Part shown: one piece after another, positions 8,543 to 17,559 of the stretch | Numbering within the stretch: the stretch's first letter is position 1 | Layout: the number at the start of each line of letters is the position of its first letter | The notes under the pieces: generated by a model | What the model was told of the DNA's origin: nothing | Databases searched by the model: none | What the model saw: the letters and a program-made list of their open reading frames with translations, nothing else | Position numbers and translations under genes: made by a program | NCBI GenBank assembly: GCA_964352475.1 | Contig: CAYGSL010000021.1 | Location: forward strand, 1-64,000 | Length of the DNA stretch: 64,000 bases | Direction: 5' to 3' | Origin: JAUIET01 sp964352475 | GTDB taxonomy: Bacteria; Pseudomonadota; Gammaproteobacteria; Pseudomonadales; JAUIET01

Positions 8543-8571
8543 TTGATAAACGGCGTTGTTTTCAGTACTTT
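8543..8571 (+). promoter_or_regulatory. Weak candidate sigma-70-type promoter
   Basis: TTGATA (8543-8548) is separated by 17 bp from TACTTT (8566-8571) in the 194-bp gap between the phosphatase gene and the small ORF at 8689. The -10 element is poor. Nothing else was recognised in this gap. Confidence 0.22.
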
Positions 8572-8688
8572 AGGCTGATTATTATAAGCGAATCCTACGG
8601 CACGACGCCCGGTTAAGAGCTTCAGGGAATAAGCAGCAGAACTGGTTCACAAAGAGCCAATTCATTAACAACACGCTGAATACTGATA

Positions 8689-9060
8689 ATGAGCTACCAA
8701 GAACAAGCAATTTCTGAAACAAGCGGCATTCGTGCTGAACGTGGTGAAGCCTTAATTGATCACGAGCAGCGGCAGCGTCGCTCTTCAATGCCGCAGTTTA
8801 TCGCCGCCATGCTGCTCATGCTGTTTGCCTGTGGGCTGGCTTTCGGGGCGGTAGCGTCAGAGACGCAAGGCGAATCGCAAGCAGGGAAACAGCAAGACCT
8901 TGATGACAAGCAAGTAAAGCGCAGTTCAGCGTTCTGTATATTCGGCATTGATGACATCAAACTAAGACCTTCTGCGGGCCGCATCAAAGGCGAAGAACGC
9001 AAACCATTACATAATGAAAATGGGGATTGCTGGATGGATAAGCCTGGCCAGATGGCTTAA
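8689..9060 (+). CDS. Small hypothetical protein, probably exported
   Basis: No family was recognised. The frame encodes 123 residues. A hydrophobic stretch after Met34 (QFIAAMLLMLFACGLAFGAVA) looks like a signal peptide or membrane anchor, so translation may really start at ATG 8788. The rest is charged and hydrophilic, with a C-terminal FGIDDIKLRPSAG segment and two cysteines. Neither start has a convincing ribosome-binding site. The reverse-strand ORF over the same bases is cysteine/serine-rich and looks like a shadow. If this gene is not real, 8495-9105 is a 611-bp stretch with only the weak promoter noted. Confidence 0.45.
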   Translation: MSYQEQAISETSGIRAERGEALIDHEQRQRRSSMPQFIAAMLLMLFACGLAFGAVASETQGESQAGKQQDLDDKQVKRSSAFCIFGIDDIKLRPSAGRIKGEERKPLHNENGDCWMDKPGQMA

Positions 9061-9105
9061 GCAGCCAGCCGTGCTAGCATTCGACTCTTCTATCAGGAGG
9101 TCGAA

Positions 9106-9942
9106 GTGTCCAATAGTCCAACCGCTTTTATCAGTGGTGCCAGCCGAGGCATAGGCGCTGAGTCAGCTGTAGCTCTTGCCAGAGCCGGCTATAACGTAGC
9201 AATAACCGCACGCACCCTGAGGGAGGGGCAAAGCCAGGATTATGTGGCTGGCAACATGCCTCTGCCTGGCAGCCTTGAGGCCACAGCGGCTGCTGTGCGA
9301 GCCTATGGAAGAGAAGCGCTGTGCTTGCAAGCCGATGTTCTTCAGCCCGACACAATCCAGGCTGCAGCGGATCACGCACTGCAACACTTCGGTCACATAG
9401 ATTTCTTATTCAATAATGCAATCTACCAGGGGGAAGGCAATCTCACCCGCACGCTGGACCTGGAGAGAAAACACCTTGATGCCATGTACCAGGGCAACGT
9501 ATACACTCCACTAGCCTTGGTGCAAGCTTTCCTGCCCGGCATGCTTGAGCAGGGGCGCGGCACAATCCTGAACATGCTGTCGCATACCGCGTTTCATAAT
9601 CCTCCAGCAGCTGCCGACAACGGCGGCTGGAATTTTGTCTACCCGTCCTCAAAAGCTGCGCTGGGGCGCATGGCAGGAGCGCTGCGGGTAGAGCACCCGG
9701 ATTCTGGCTTGCGCGTATTTAACATCGAACCCGGAACGGTCATAACTGAAGTTATGCGTTCAGCCGGTATTGATGAAAACACTTTGGCGCGGTTTAAAAC
9801 CTGTTCGCCGCAATGTATTGCAGCTGTGGTAGCCTGGTTGGCAACAAATGAGCCGGATGCGCAATGGCAACCGGAAGAACTGCTTAGAGCGCCATCAATT
9901 GCCAAGAAACTTGGCTTGCTGGATGCTGATTCGCTGTTGTAG
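9106..9942 (+). CDS. SDR family oxidoreductase
   Basis: A 278-residue classical SDR starting at GTG 9106, fixed by a perfect AGGAGG at 9095-9100 five bases upstream. Motifs seen are SGASRGIG, a basic ITART segment suggesting NADP preference, FNNAIYQ, a catalytic Ser in MLSHTAF and YPSSK. An insertion after the catalytic Ser (HNPPAAADNGGW) and a C-terminal tail lacking the usual DGG ending distinguish it from the other SDRs here. It appears monocistronic between two gaps. The substrate is unknown. Confidence 0.87.
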   Translation: MSNSPTAFISGASRGIGAESAVALARAGYNVAITARTLREGQSQDYVAGNMPLPGSLEATAAAVRAYGREALCLQADVLQPDTIQAAADHALQHFGHIDFLFNNAIYQGEGNLTRTLDLERKHLDAMYQGNVYTPLALVQAFLPGMLEQGRGTILNMLSHTAFHNPPAAADNGGWNFVYPSSKAALGRMAGALRVEHPDSGLRVFNIEPGTVITEVMRSAGIDENTLARFKTCSPQCIAAVVAWLATNEPDAQWQPEELLRAPSIAKKLGLLDADSLL

Positions 9943-9960
9943 CGCCTGTAGCCAAAACGC

Positions 9961-9998
9961 TAGCTGATCGCCAGCTACCGCGCACCAGCTGCTGTGCG
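9961..9998. repeat. Two tandem inverted repeats between convergent genes
   Basis: TAGCTG-atcgc-CAGCTA (9961-9977) and CGCAC-n8-GTGCG (9981-9998) lie in the 65-bp gap between a forward SDR and a reverse methyltransferase gene. Position suggests a bidirectional transcription end, but neither hairpin has a T-run. Confidence 0.35.
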
Positions 9999-10007
9999 AC
10001 TGAGAAC

Positions 10008-11069
10008 TTACTTGAGCAGTTCAAAGAAAAAATCCTTGTGGTTTCTGTTGTACTTGATATCAAATGCCCGGTACGCAAATCGCTGTATTGCGAGCTCCAT
10101 CAATGCACTGAAGTTGCCAAAGTTATAGAAATGTACGTGTATAGATCGGTCTTCGTCTTTTAGCTGCTGGCCTGTTAGTTTCCAGTTTCTTATTTCCGCG
10201 TAGTAAGAGTAGGCTTCAACCGGGATTTCAAACGATTCAGTCAGGTACTCGCGCTCGAAAGCCTCAGCAGTTGACGGTTGCGCGTAGTAGTCTTTCGCAC
10301 CGTAAATGCATGGTACAACGCCACACACCTTGCCGCCTGGTGCCAGCTTGTCATACCACGCGTCAAGATGCCCTAAAGGGTTGTACAAGTGTTCGAATAC
10401 ATGCGATGAAAAAATGTAGTTTAGTGAATTTCCAGGGACAGGAATTTCATGCGCAGGTCCAACAATATACTCACTAAACTCCTCGCCCGAATTCTCCAGA
10501 CTGGACTTGTTACTTTTATGCCAATCTTCCAGGGAGTGTTTTTCCAGGTATAGGGCACCCTCTGCAGTAACTCGCGGGTTGTTGCCGGGGCCGATTTCAA
10601 CGCCTTTGCCGCTGAGCTGATCAATGTATTCCTTGTGCGGGATTGCCTTGTAGTTAATCAGATCGAGGTCAACGTCCTCACAGTGTGGATTGTTAATCGA
10701 GATTTCCAGATCCGTTTCAGGTCCGGCCACAAGATGTTCGGAATAAGGGTAACGAAGTTCTGCCTCGCTGTGTGGACCAAGCTGAAGCAGCTCTTCTGTG
10801 GCGCATGTGGTAAGCCGGCTAACGAGGCCAATATGGTGTTGCGAATTGTTTCTGACGGTAAGTCCGGATGAGTGGCATGCAGCGCTTGCTTCACAGGTTC
10901 TGTTCCAGTCTTTAAATTTTATCAGCGGATAGCAGCTGCTCTGTGGGGCGGCTTCGTTTAAACTGAGAGATAGGTACACCTCATCATTGATTGATAGCTT
11001 TTTGATTACCAGCTTGTCGCTTAGCTCGAGATGGGGATCGTTTTTATGCTTAAGAAAGATGAAGTTCAT
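10008..11069 (-). CDS. Class I SAM-dependent methyltransferase with unknown N-terminal domain
   Basis: A 353-residue protein. Residues ~150-290 hold a Rossmann methyltransferase domain: VEIGPGNNP as motif I at ~157-165, then a SSHVFEHLYNPLGHLDAWYDKLAPGG segment typical of methyltransferase type 11/UbiE-like folds. The first ~145 residues are strand-rich and unrecognised. The C-terminal HVHFYNFGNFSALMELA segment is seen in sugar- or polysaccharide-linked methyltransferases, so a cell-surface glycan target is a guess. By eye the codon usage is more A/T-rich than its neighbours. The gene stands alone between flanking genes on both sides, which hints at insertion. No ribosome-binding site is evident at the ATG. 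Confidence 0.75.
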   Translation of the reverse strand: MNFIFLKHKNDPHLELSDKLVIKKLSINDEVYLSLSLNEAAPQSSCYPLIKFKDWNRTCEASAACHSSGLTVRNNSQHHIGLVSRLTTCATEELLQLGPHSEAELRYPYSEHLVAGPETDLEISINNPHCEDVDLDLINYKAIPHKEYIDQLSGKGVEIGPGNNPRVTAEGALYLEKHSLEDWHKSNKSSLENSGEEFSEYIVGPAHEIPVPGNSLNYIFSSHVFEHLYNPLGHLDAWYDKLAPGGKVCGVVPCIYGAKDYYAQPSTAEAFEREYLTESFEIPVEAYSYYAEIRNWKLTGQQLKDEDRSIHVHFYNFGNFSALMELAIQRFAYRAFDIKYNRNHKDFFFELLK

Positions 11070-11273
11070 GGGCAGCTGGCGAAAACACTCCTTTTCAATG
11101 TAACCTGGCCCGTGATTGGATTAATGAAAGCAATACCGGTATCAGGGCAGCTGCTTAACTTTTATTCAATCGGCGTGCAAGGCTACGGTTCCCTTTCTAA
11201 GAGTAGAGCATGGCCCTGCAAAAAATTCCAAGTAAATTGTTACCAAGCACTCTAGGGAGCTCGATTCGGCTCA

Positions 11274-12038
11274 CTACACGTATTGCACAGCACCACCATC
11301 GATACGGATGTTCTGACCGTTGATAAAACCAGCCCGCGGACTGCACAAAAAAGTGACCAGGTCAGCCACCTCCTGACGCTCGGCAATACGGCCACAGGGA
11401 TTGGGGTAGTCTGTTTCAACCACTTTCGAGACAATTTCGTCCCAGTTGTCACCCCAGGCATTTTTGCTGGCGCGCTTGCGAAACATTGCTTCCACTTGCT
11501 CTGTTCGTATCAAGCCCGGGGCTACCGTGTTAACGGTAACACCGGTGCCACCGAGTTCCTTGGCCAAACTCACGCCAAGAGTGGCCAATGCGCCTTTAGC
11601 GGCGTAATAGGCGGGCATAATATTGTTTGGCTGATGTGAACCAATAGTACCCAGGTTTATGATGCGGCCCCAGCCCACCTCTTTCATCGACGGCATAAAG
11701 GCCTTTACCAGGCGCGCCGCAGACAGCACATTGATCTGATACATCTCCAGCCATTTATCTGAGTTTGCGGTACTCCAGTGATGCATGTCAGCGGTACCGT
11801 AGTTGTTGACCAGAATATCCACTTTATGACCAAGTGCGGACACAGCGTTTACTACCGCTTCGCAGCCTTCATCCGTGGCAACATCGCCCGACACAGATAA
11901 TGCCTTATCGGGCGCGCTGTCGTTGCCATGATAAATAACGGCAGCACCTTCTGCTGCCAGGGTATCAGCAATGATCTCGCCAGTTCGCCTATCGCTGCCC
12001 GTGACCAAAGCTACTTTATCTTCCAGTTGTAAATGCAT
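11274..12038 (-). CDS. SDR family oxidoreductase with Thr at the catalytic Ser position
   Basis: A 254-residue SDR. The glycine motif is TGSDRRTG, then LVNNYG, a YYAAK Tyr-Lys pair and a RIDGG ending. Aligning from the Tyr (13 residues back), the usual catalytic Ser is Thr in INLGT. A serine three residues later (SHQP) might substitute. The ATG follows the polB stop by 6 bp, with GAGGA overlapping that stop, so it is translated from the polB message. The substrate is unknown. Its link to DNA polymerase II is probably positional only. Confidence 0.86.
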   Translation of the reverse strand: MHLQLEDKVALVTGSDRRTGEIIADTLAAEGAAVIYHGNDSAPDKALSVSGDVATDEGCEAVVNAVSALGHKVDILVNNYGTADMHHWSTANSDKWLEMYQINVLSAARLVKAFMPSMKEVGWGRIINLGTIGSHQPNNIMPAYYAAKGALATLGVSLAKELGGTGVTVNTVAPGLIRTEQVEAMFRKRASKNAWGDNWDEIVSKVVETDYPNPCGRIAERQEVADLVTFLCSPRAGFINGQNIRIDGGAVQYV

Positions 12039-12044
12039 AAGTCC

Positions 12045-14384
12045 TCAAAACATGTTCAATTGTGCGCTGGTGAGTTCGCTGAAACTGTCGCCCAGAAAAT
12101 GCAGAATACCATCCGCTGCAGGCGCGAGTTGGCGATCAAGATAGTGTTGATAATCGATGCTTGATTTAAGCAGCTCGACAGGTTCCGGACCATTTACAGT
12201 AATGAGATATTCAATGTAACGGCCCGGGTTGTCCAGTTTTCTGGCGGCCTGCACGTGGGGGGGCACATTCTTAAGGTAGTCATCTACCTTGCGCCGCAAT
12301 CGCTTTCTATACACCAGTTTGTCATCAAGCTCGCCAGCAACAAGATACTGCGCCGTTTTCTCCACCAAAGGTTTGTATTCCTTGTCGTTAAAAATCAGCC
12401 AATACAACTCACGTTGGAATTCGCGTGCCAGCGGCGTCCAATCCGTACGCGCCGCTTCCAGGCCTTTAAACTGAAGCTCCAAGGAGTCCTCGCGGTTACG
12501 AATCATTCCCGCGTAACGCTTTTTACTGCCTTTGCTGTCGCCACGGATGGTTGGCATCAGAAAGCGAATATAGTGAGTTTCAAATTCAACTTCCAGGTGG
12601 CTGGCCAACTGCATTTCACGCTGCAAATACTGTTGCCAATGGGTGTTCAGGCTGTGCGCTAATTGCTCGCCGGCTTTTTGTGCCATTGCTTCGCTGTGAT
12701 CTTCCGGCAGTAGCACAAACAGGGAATCGGTGTCGCCATAGATTACTCTGAAGCCCTGTTGCTCAATCAGTGTCAGGCTTTCGGTGATGATCTGATGACC
12801 GCGCAAGGTAATGCTTGACGCCAGCTTGGGGTCGTAAAAGCGACACGCAGGGGTGCCCAGTACGCCGTAAAACGAATTCATAATAATCTTGATAGCCTGA
12901 GACAGGGCAGCATTGTTAGATGATTTCGCTTCATCGCGTCGCTGCCATAATTCAGTCACTAAATCCGGTAAGATCGCCTGTTGGCGCGAAAATTGTGCAT
13001 CCAGGAAGCCTTCAACCAATGCTTGCTCAGGTTCCAGTTCGGCAAGATGCATACCCAGTGGGTCGATTAAAAAAGTACGGATAATGCTGGGGTATAGAGA
13101 TTTGAAATCCAGCACCAGTACGTTTTTATAAAGACCGGGGTCAGAGTCCAGAACGTATCCACCTGGGCTGCCAAGGCCTGAGCCGCGTTCGCTATCAACG
13201 TTCGGCGCAACAAAACCTTTTCGATGCAATCTGGGCAGATAAACATTGTCAAACGTTGCAACCGAGCCGCCCATTCTGTCGATATCCAGGCCGGTCATTT
13301 CAGCCCGCTGAATGGCGAAATTGAAAAGGTCTGCGTGTTCGAAAATGTCCTGCACCAGAAAGCAATCTTGTATGTTGTATTCAGCCAACTCTTCCTTGTT
13401 TTCCCTGAACCGGCGGTTAATCTCTTTTACTTTTTCGGCGCCACTCTGTTTGATGATCTTGCCCACGCCCAGCATTTCTCTGGCAACGTTGTCTAAGGCA
13501 AAACTTTCGAAACTCCAGAATCCTGCTCGTAGAAGCTCCACGCCATCGAGTACCGCTCTGCCGGGAATTCTCGCTCTCGAAGGTGCCTGAATACCACGCT
13601 GCGTGGATTCTCTTGGCATCACAAAAGCGTGCTCGTCAGCACGGCCTAAAGTGAAGGGTATGTTCAGTTGCTTGCACTTGTTTTGAAGAAAATAAAGATC
13701 AAAGCCAATCACGTTCCAGCCAATGATCAAATCCGGATCCACATCGCGAAACCAGGAAAAAAATGCGTTCAACAGAAGTGTTTCGCTACTGAAATACCGA
13801 ACCGAATACCGCTGGTGAGAAGAGTCTTTGCCGGTACCCAGCATAAACACCAGAGACTCGGCAGCGTGTGCCACACCGATTGAGTAGAGAGTGTCGCCAA
13901 ACCCGTCAGTTTCTATATCCAGTGAGGCGGCCTGTAGTTTCGGCTGGTAACTGGTCGCAGCAATTTTTGGATTCAATGCGACCAGATGGCGAGCTTTTTG
14001 TGTCAAATCTCCCTGCAGTCTGAAAGAAGCCATGACAAAGCGCTCCATCAGATAACGGTCTACCAGTTTGATATCGGATTCATGCAATTCAGAATTTGAA
14101 CTGGCAAATTCCTGGTATTGACGGTGCGAACGAAAGTACAAGCCATCCATATCCTCGCCCTGCAAATTGCGCAGAGCGAGCTTTTCACGCCGCAGGCCGT
14201 TGGCGTCCGCAATGTTGTGATCGCGCCGGCAAAAACATACCGCTTCCTGCCCGGTCAGGCGCACCAGAAGCGGCCCACGGTCGGAGCTGGCCCAGTAGTG
14301 AAGCTCTATACCGCTGCTGGTGTCACGCCAATGGCGGCTCAGCAGGAAGCCTGATACGATCGCGTTCTGTTCACCCGTTTTCAT
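12045..14384 (-). CDS. polB: DNA polymerase II (family B)
   Basis: A 779-residue family B polymerase, matching the ~780 residues of the enterobacterial enzyme. The start FLLSRHWRDT aligns with the E. coli N-terminus. Exonuclease motifs are present: SLDIETDG (Exo I), NVIGFDLYFLQ (Exo II) and YNIQDCFLV (Exo III). Polymerase motifs are DFKSLYPSII (A), KIIMNSFYG (B) and YGDTDS (C). All catalytic acidic residues look intact, so the protein should have polymerase and proofreading activity. The known role is replication restart and lesion bypass, usually under SOS control; no LexA box could be identified in the 16-bp gap to the divergent gene. Confidence 0.97.
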   Translation of the reverse strand: MKTGEQNAIVSGFLLSRHWRDTSSGIELHYWASSDRGPLLVRLTGQEAVCFCRRDHNIADANGLRREKLALRNLQGEDMDGLYFRSHRQYQEFASSNSELHESDIKLVDRYLMERFVMASFRLQGDLTQKARHLVALNPKIAATSYQPKLQAASLDIETDGFGDTLYSIGVAHAAESLVFMLGTGKDSSHQRYSVRYFSSETLLLNAFFSWFRDVDPDLIIGWNVIGFDLYFLQNKCKQLNIPFTLGRADEHAFVMPRESTQRGIQAPSRARIPGRAVLDGVELLRAGFWSFESFALDNVAREMLGVGKIIKQSGAEKVKEINRRFRENKEELAEYNIQDCFLVQDIFEHADLFNFAIQRAEMTGLDIDRMGGSVATFDNVYLPRLHRKGFVAPNVDSERGSGLGSPGGYVLDSDPGLYKNVLVLDFKSLYPSIIRTFLIDPLGMHLAELEPEQALVEGFLDAQFSRQQAILPDLVTELWQRRDEAKSSNNAALSQAIKIIMNSFYGVLGTPACRFYDPKLASSITLRGHQIITESLTLIEQQGFRVIYGDTDSLFVLLPEDHSEAMAQKAGEQLAHSLNTHWQQYLQREMQLASHLEVEFETHYIRFLMPTIRGDSKGSKKRYAGMIRNREDSLELQFKGLEAARTDWTPLAREFQRELYWLIFNDKEYKPLVEKTAQYLVAGELDDKLVYRKRLRRKVDDYLKNVPPHVQAARKLDNPGRYIEYLITVNGPEPVELLKSSIDYQHYLDRQLAPAADGILHFLGDSFSELTSAQLNMF

Positions 14385-14400
14385 AGGAACTCAGATTATC

Positions 14401-14829
14401 ATGGCTGCATCGGATTCAGATCAAATACGGCAATTGTTGATTCGCTACGCAAGCGCCTGTGACCGCAGAGACGCGGCCTTACTGGCAAGCTGTTTGCACG
14501 ATGAGATTGAGATTGTGTTGCCCGACCTGCCGCCGATGAGCGGTTCCACGCTGGCAGACAATACCATTGCGATGTTGAGCGATATGTTTGAAGCGACCCA
14601 GCATCGAATATTTCAGCATCAGGCAATTGTTGACGGCGATCTGGCACAGTGTGAAACCTATTGTACGGCCGCGCATTTGTTCAAAGAGCGCAGAGACGGT
14701 AAGGGCGTGATCGATGAGTGGGCTATTCGATACCAGGACCAGTTAGCTCGCAGCAAGCAGGGCTGGGTTTTTATCCGCCGCGAGCTACTGATCGACTGGA
14801 AAGAAGAACGTCTGGTCAATCTTGGCTAG
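14401..14829 (+). CDS. NTF2/SnoaL-like domain protein
   Basis: A 142-residue protein with the usual SnoaL-like opening (DQIRQLLIRYASACDRRDAALLASCLHDE), then strands ending in WVFIRRELLIDW. This cone-shaped fold includes ketosteroid isomerase and many small hydrolases or cyclases; catalytic residues cannot be assigned here. ATG 14401 is chosen; the frame extends upstream but only into the polB coding sequence. A TAGGA at 14384-14388 is 12 bp away, rather far for a ribosome-binding site. Its start lies 16 bp from the divergent polB start, so its promoter must lie inside polB. Confidence 0.75.
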   Translation: MAASDSDQIRQLLIRYASACDRRDAALLASCLHDEIEIVLPDLPPMSGSTLADNTIAMLSDMFEATQHRIFQHQAIVDGDLAQCETYCTAAHLFKERRDGKGVIDEWAIRYQDQLARSKQGWVFIRRELLIDWKEERLVNLG

Positions 14830-14852
14830 CGCGGCGATCACTATTTTCACGA

Positions 14853-16652
14853 CTATCGTGAGGCAAGCATTTCAACACTGTCGCTGAATATCAGTTCATC
14901 ACCTAGCTGCGCTACTTTGCCCAGCGCCAAACTGGCACCAAGAATGTGGGCACTAAAGTATTTAGCAAGATTAATTCTGCCAGCGAGGTACTCAGCATCC
15001 GCGTTATCGCCGTCTAGTAATTTCTGTTGCGCACTGTGGGCTCCGCGTGCCAACAACCATGCGCCCACTGTTTCGGAAAGCAAACGTTGAAAGGCAACGC
15101 TACCTGCTGCCACTGATCGCGGCGCATTGTTACTGTGCGATTGCAGAAAATGTTCAGCAGTTTCACGACAGGCCTCAACAGCGGATATGAGATTCGGCTG
15201 TATGTCCTGCAGTTCGCCAGCCAGTGTTTCTGCAAACTGTTGAATGTCGCCAAGAAGGCCTTGCCAGTGTTCACCGCCGTCCATTTTCAGTTTTCGATTG
15301 GCAAGATCCCAGGCTTGAATACCATTGGTACCTTCGTAGATCGGTGTTATGCGAACGTCGCGATACAATTGCGCAACTCCAGTTTCTTCGATAAACCCCA
15401 TACCGCCAAACACCTGAACGGCCTCTGAGCAGCACTCGACGCCAATATCTGAAGAGTAGGCCTTGGACAACGGTGTCAGAAGCTCGCTTAGACCGGCCCA
15501 GTAGCGGCTTTCTGCTCTGTCTGTACACACACTCTTCATATCCATGGCCTTCGCATTCAAATAACAAATGGCGCGCGATGCAGCAATTTTTGCGCGTATT
15601 GTCATCAACATTCTTCGCACATCGGCGTGATCGATAATTGTTGAGTCATCACCGGGGCTGCGACCAATGGGAATACCTTGTACGCGCTCCTGCGCGTAGG
15701 CCAAAGCCATTTGATAGGCTCGCTCTGCGGCACCCGTGCCGTGTAAACCGACATGCAGACGCGCGTAGTTCATCATGGTGAACATGCAGGCCAGACCTTT
15801 GTTCTCTTCGCCAATCAGCCACCCTATAGCGCCATCGTTATCCCCGTAGCTCATCTGGCAGGCGGGTGAGCCACGTAGGCCAAGCTTGTGCTCAATGCCG
15901 GTACATCGGACATCATTCTGCGCACCAAGAGTGCCATCTTCATTCGGCAGGAATTTCGGCACCAAAAATAAAGAAATACCGCGTGACCCGGATGGCGCAC
16001 CTTCAAGTCTTGCTAACACAAGGTGAACAATGTTGTCCGCGAAATCGAGCTCGCCGCAGGTTATGTATATTTTATTGCCAGTAATGCGATAACTGCCATC
16101 GCCGGCGTCTAGCGCTTTGGTTCTCAGTGCGCCTACATCCGAGCCAGCATGCGGCTCGGTAAGGTTCATGGTGCCTGTCCATTCGCCGCTGGCCATTTTG
16201 GGGATGTACATCCGTTTCATGGCCTCGGTGCCATGCGCATGTATTGCCTCTACCGCGCCAATTGTGAGTCCAGGTGCCTGCACAAAAGAAAGACCACCAG
16301 AACACATCATTTCATGAAACGGGCAGTAGCCAAGTTGGCCCAGACCCTGGCCACCGTATTCTTCAGGCATAGCCAGGCCTGCCCAGCCACCCTCTGCGTA
16401 GGGTTTCCAGGCTTGCCGCAGCTGCTCCGGGTAGCTCACATTACCGTCGCTAAACTGCGCTCCTTGCTGGTCGGCGCTCTGATTGGCCGGTGCCACAACA
16501 TTAGCGATCAGTTTGCCGCCTTCCTCGTAGATGCTCTCTAATGTTTCAGGAGATAACTCTTCGCGCCCGCTGATTTCGACAAGATCGCTAATTCCAACGC
16601 AGTCATTCAGCGTAAACAACATGTCTTTTACGGGCGCGGTGTAGTGAGTCAT
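14853..16652 (-). CDS. Acyl-CoA dehydrogenase, ~600-residue DmdC-like class
   Basis: A 599-residue FAD-dependent acyl-CoA dehydrogenase with extra N- and C-terminal segments. The start at 16652 (MTHYTAPVKDMLFTLND) fits the family; the longer open frame back to 16817 encodes unrelated residues and overlaps the divergent SDR gene. Seen: AMPEEYGGQG, the flavin-binding region TMNLTEPHAGSD, MNYARLHVGLHG, FGGMGFIEETG, and the catalytic Glu in YEGTNGIQ. The C-terminal ~120 residues match the extra helical domain of this class, whose members include 3-methylmercaptopropionyl-CoA and long-chain enzymes. The reaction is alpha,beta-dehydrogenation of an acyl-CoA; the chain is not predictable. Confidence 0.9.
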   Translation of the reverse strand: MTHYTAPVKDMLFTLNDCVGISDLVEISGREELSPETLESIYEEGGKLIANVVAPANQSADQQGAQFSDGNVSYPEQLRQAWKPYAEGGWAGLAMPEEYGGQGLGQLGYCPFHEMMCSGGLSFVQAPGLTIGAVEAIHAHGTEAMKRMYIPKMASGEWTGTMNLTEPHAGSDVGALRTKALDAGDGSYRITGNKIYITCGELDFADNIVHLVLARLEGAPSGSRGISLFLVPKFLPNEDGTLGAQNDVRCTGIEHKLGLRGSPACQMSYGDNDGAIGWLIGEENKGLACMFTMMNYARLHVGLHGTGAAERAYQMALAYAQERVQGIPIGRSPGDDSTIIDHADVRRMLMTIRAKIAASRAICYLNAKAMDMKSVCTDRAESRYWAGLSELLTPLSKAYSSDIGVECCSEAVQVFGGMGFIEETGVAQLYRDVRITPIYEGTNGIQAWDLANRKLKMDGGEHWQGLLGDIQQFAETLAGELQDIQPNLISAVEACRETAEHFLQSHSNNAPRSVAAGSVAFQRLLSETVGAWLLARGAHSAQQKLLDGDNADAEYLAGRINLAKYFSAHILGASLALGKVAQLGDELIFSDSVEMLASR

Positions 16653-16750
16653 GGGCATTCTCTTGGCATGAAAAACCGGCAAGGTTAGCACAGCAAACTG
16701 GCCACTGTAAGATACACTGGGCGCTGGATGAGCATAGGTGGTGAACAGAC

Positions 16751-17548
16751 ATGGCTGGAAGATTAGAAGATAAAGTCGCTCTGATAACAGGTGGTGGCAC
16801 AGGTATTGGAGCGGCAACCGCTATCCGCTTCGCTGAAGAAGGTGCGCTAAGTGTCATTTGTGGGCGGCGAACCGAGCCGCTGCAACAAATCTGCTCACAG
16901 ATTGAGTCAATGGGGGGCAAGGCCAGATATTACGTAGCTGATGCGGGCGACGAAAAAACATTTGCCTCGCTTGTAGATAACGTCGTTACAGATTGCGGGC
17001 GCCTTGACATACTGGTGAACAACGCCGCCTCCATTGCGGGCGGAAGCCTGGTACCCGATACGCCTACCGAAGAGTGGCGTGGTACTTTCAGGGTTAGTTT
17101 GGACGCTGTGTTCTTTGGCACGCGCAACGCAATGGCGGTTATGCAAGCGCAAGGCAGCGGGGCAATTGTTAATCTATCGTCGGTGTGCGGTATTTTGGGT
17201 ACACCGTATACGGCAGCTTATGCGGCAGCGAAGTCGGGTGTTATCGGCTTTTCCAGAGCGGCCGCGATCGAAGGGGCCGCGAACGGAATACGTGTGAACG
17301 TTGTGGTGCCCGGTGTGGTCTTAACGCCTGCGACTCAAGCCGCAATTCCGGACGAAGCCGGATTGAAATTCACCGCGTCTACTGTGCCGATCAAGCGCAT
17401 TGCTGATCCGGTGGAAGTGGCTAATGCGATCTTGTTTCTCGCATCCGACGAAGCCTCTTACATTACTGGCACCGAGCTCATTGTTGACGGTGGCAAGAGC
17501 GCCGAACTGAATACGGGAGCGGCCAGTATGGAAGGCGCAGATATGTAA
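16751..17548 (+). CDS. SDR family oxidoreductase
   Basis: A 265-residue classical SDR divergent from the acyl-CoA dehydrogenase gene (98 bp between starts). Motifs: TGGGTGIG, CGRR (basic, NADP-type), LVNNAAS, Ser in NLSSVCG, YAAAK, and VDGGKSAEL at the end. It resembles the SDR at 6955 in layout (SIAGG versus SVIGG after NNA, and a DGGK ending), so the two may be paralogues acting on related substrates. Confidence 0.9.
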   Translation: MAGRLEDKVALITGGGTGIGAATAIRFAEEGALSVICGRRTEPLQQICSQIESMGGKARYYVADAGDEKTFASLVDNVVTDCGRLDILVNNAASIAGGSLVPDTPTEEWRGTFRVSLDAVFFGTRNAMAVMQAQGSGAIVNLSSVCGILGTPYTAAYAAAKSGVIGFSRAAAIEGAANGIRVNVVVPGVVLTPATQAAIPDEAGLKFTASTVPIKRIADPVEVANAILFLASDEASYITGTELIVDGGKSAELNTGAASMEGADM

Positions 17549-17559
17549 GATTGCTGGTT

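Noticed and set aside
16653..16817. Longer N-terminus for the acyl-CoA dehydrogenase
   Set aside because: The added residues are not family-like and overlap the divergent SDR gene; ATG 16652 matches the family start.
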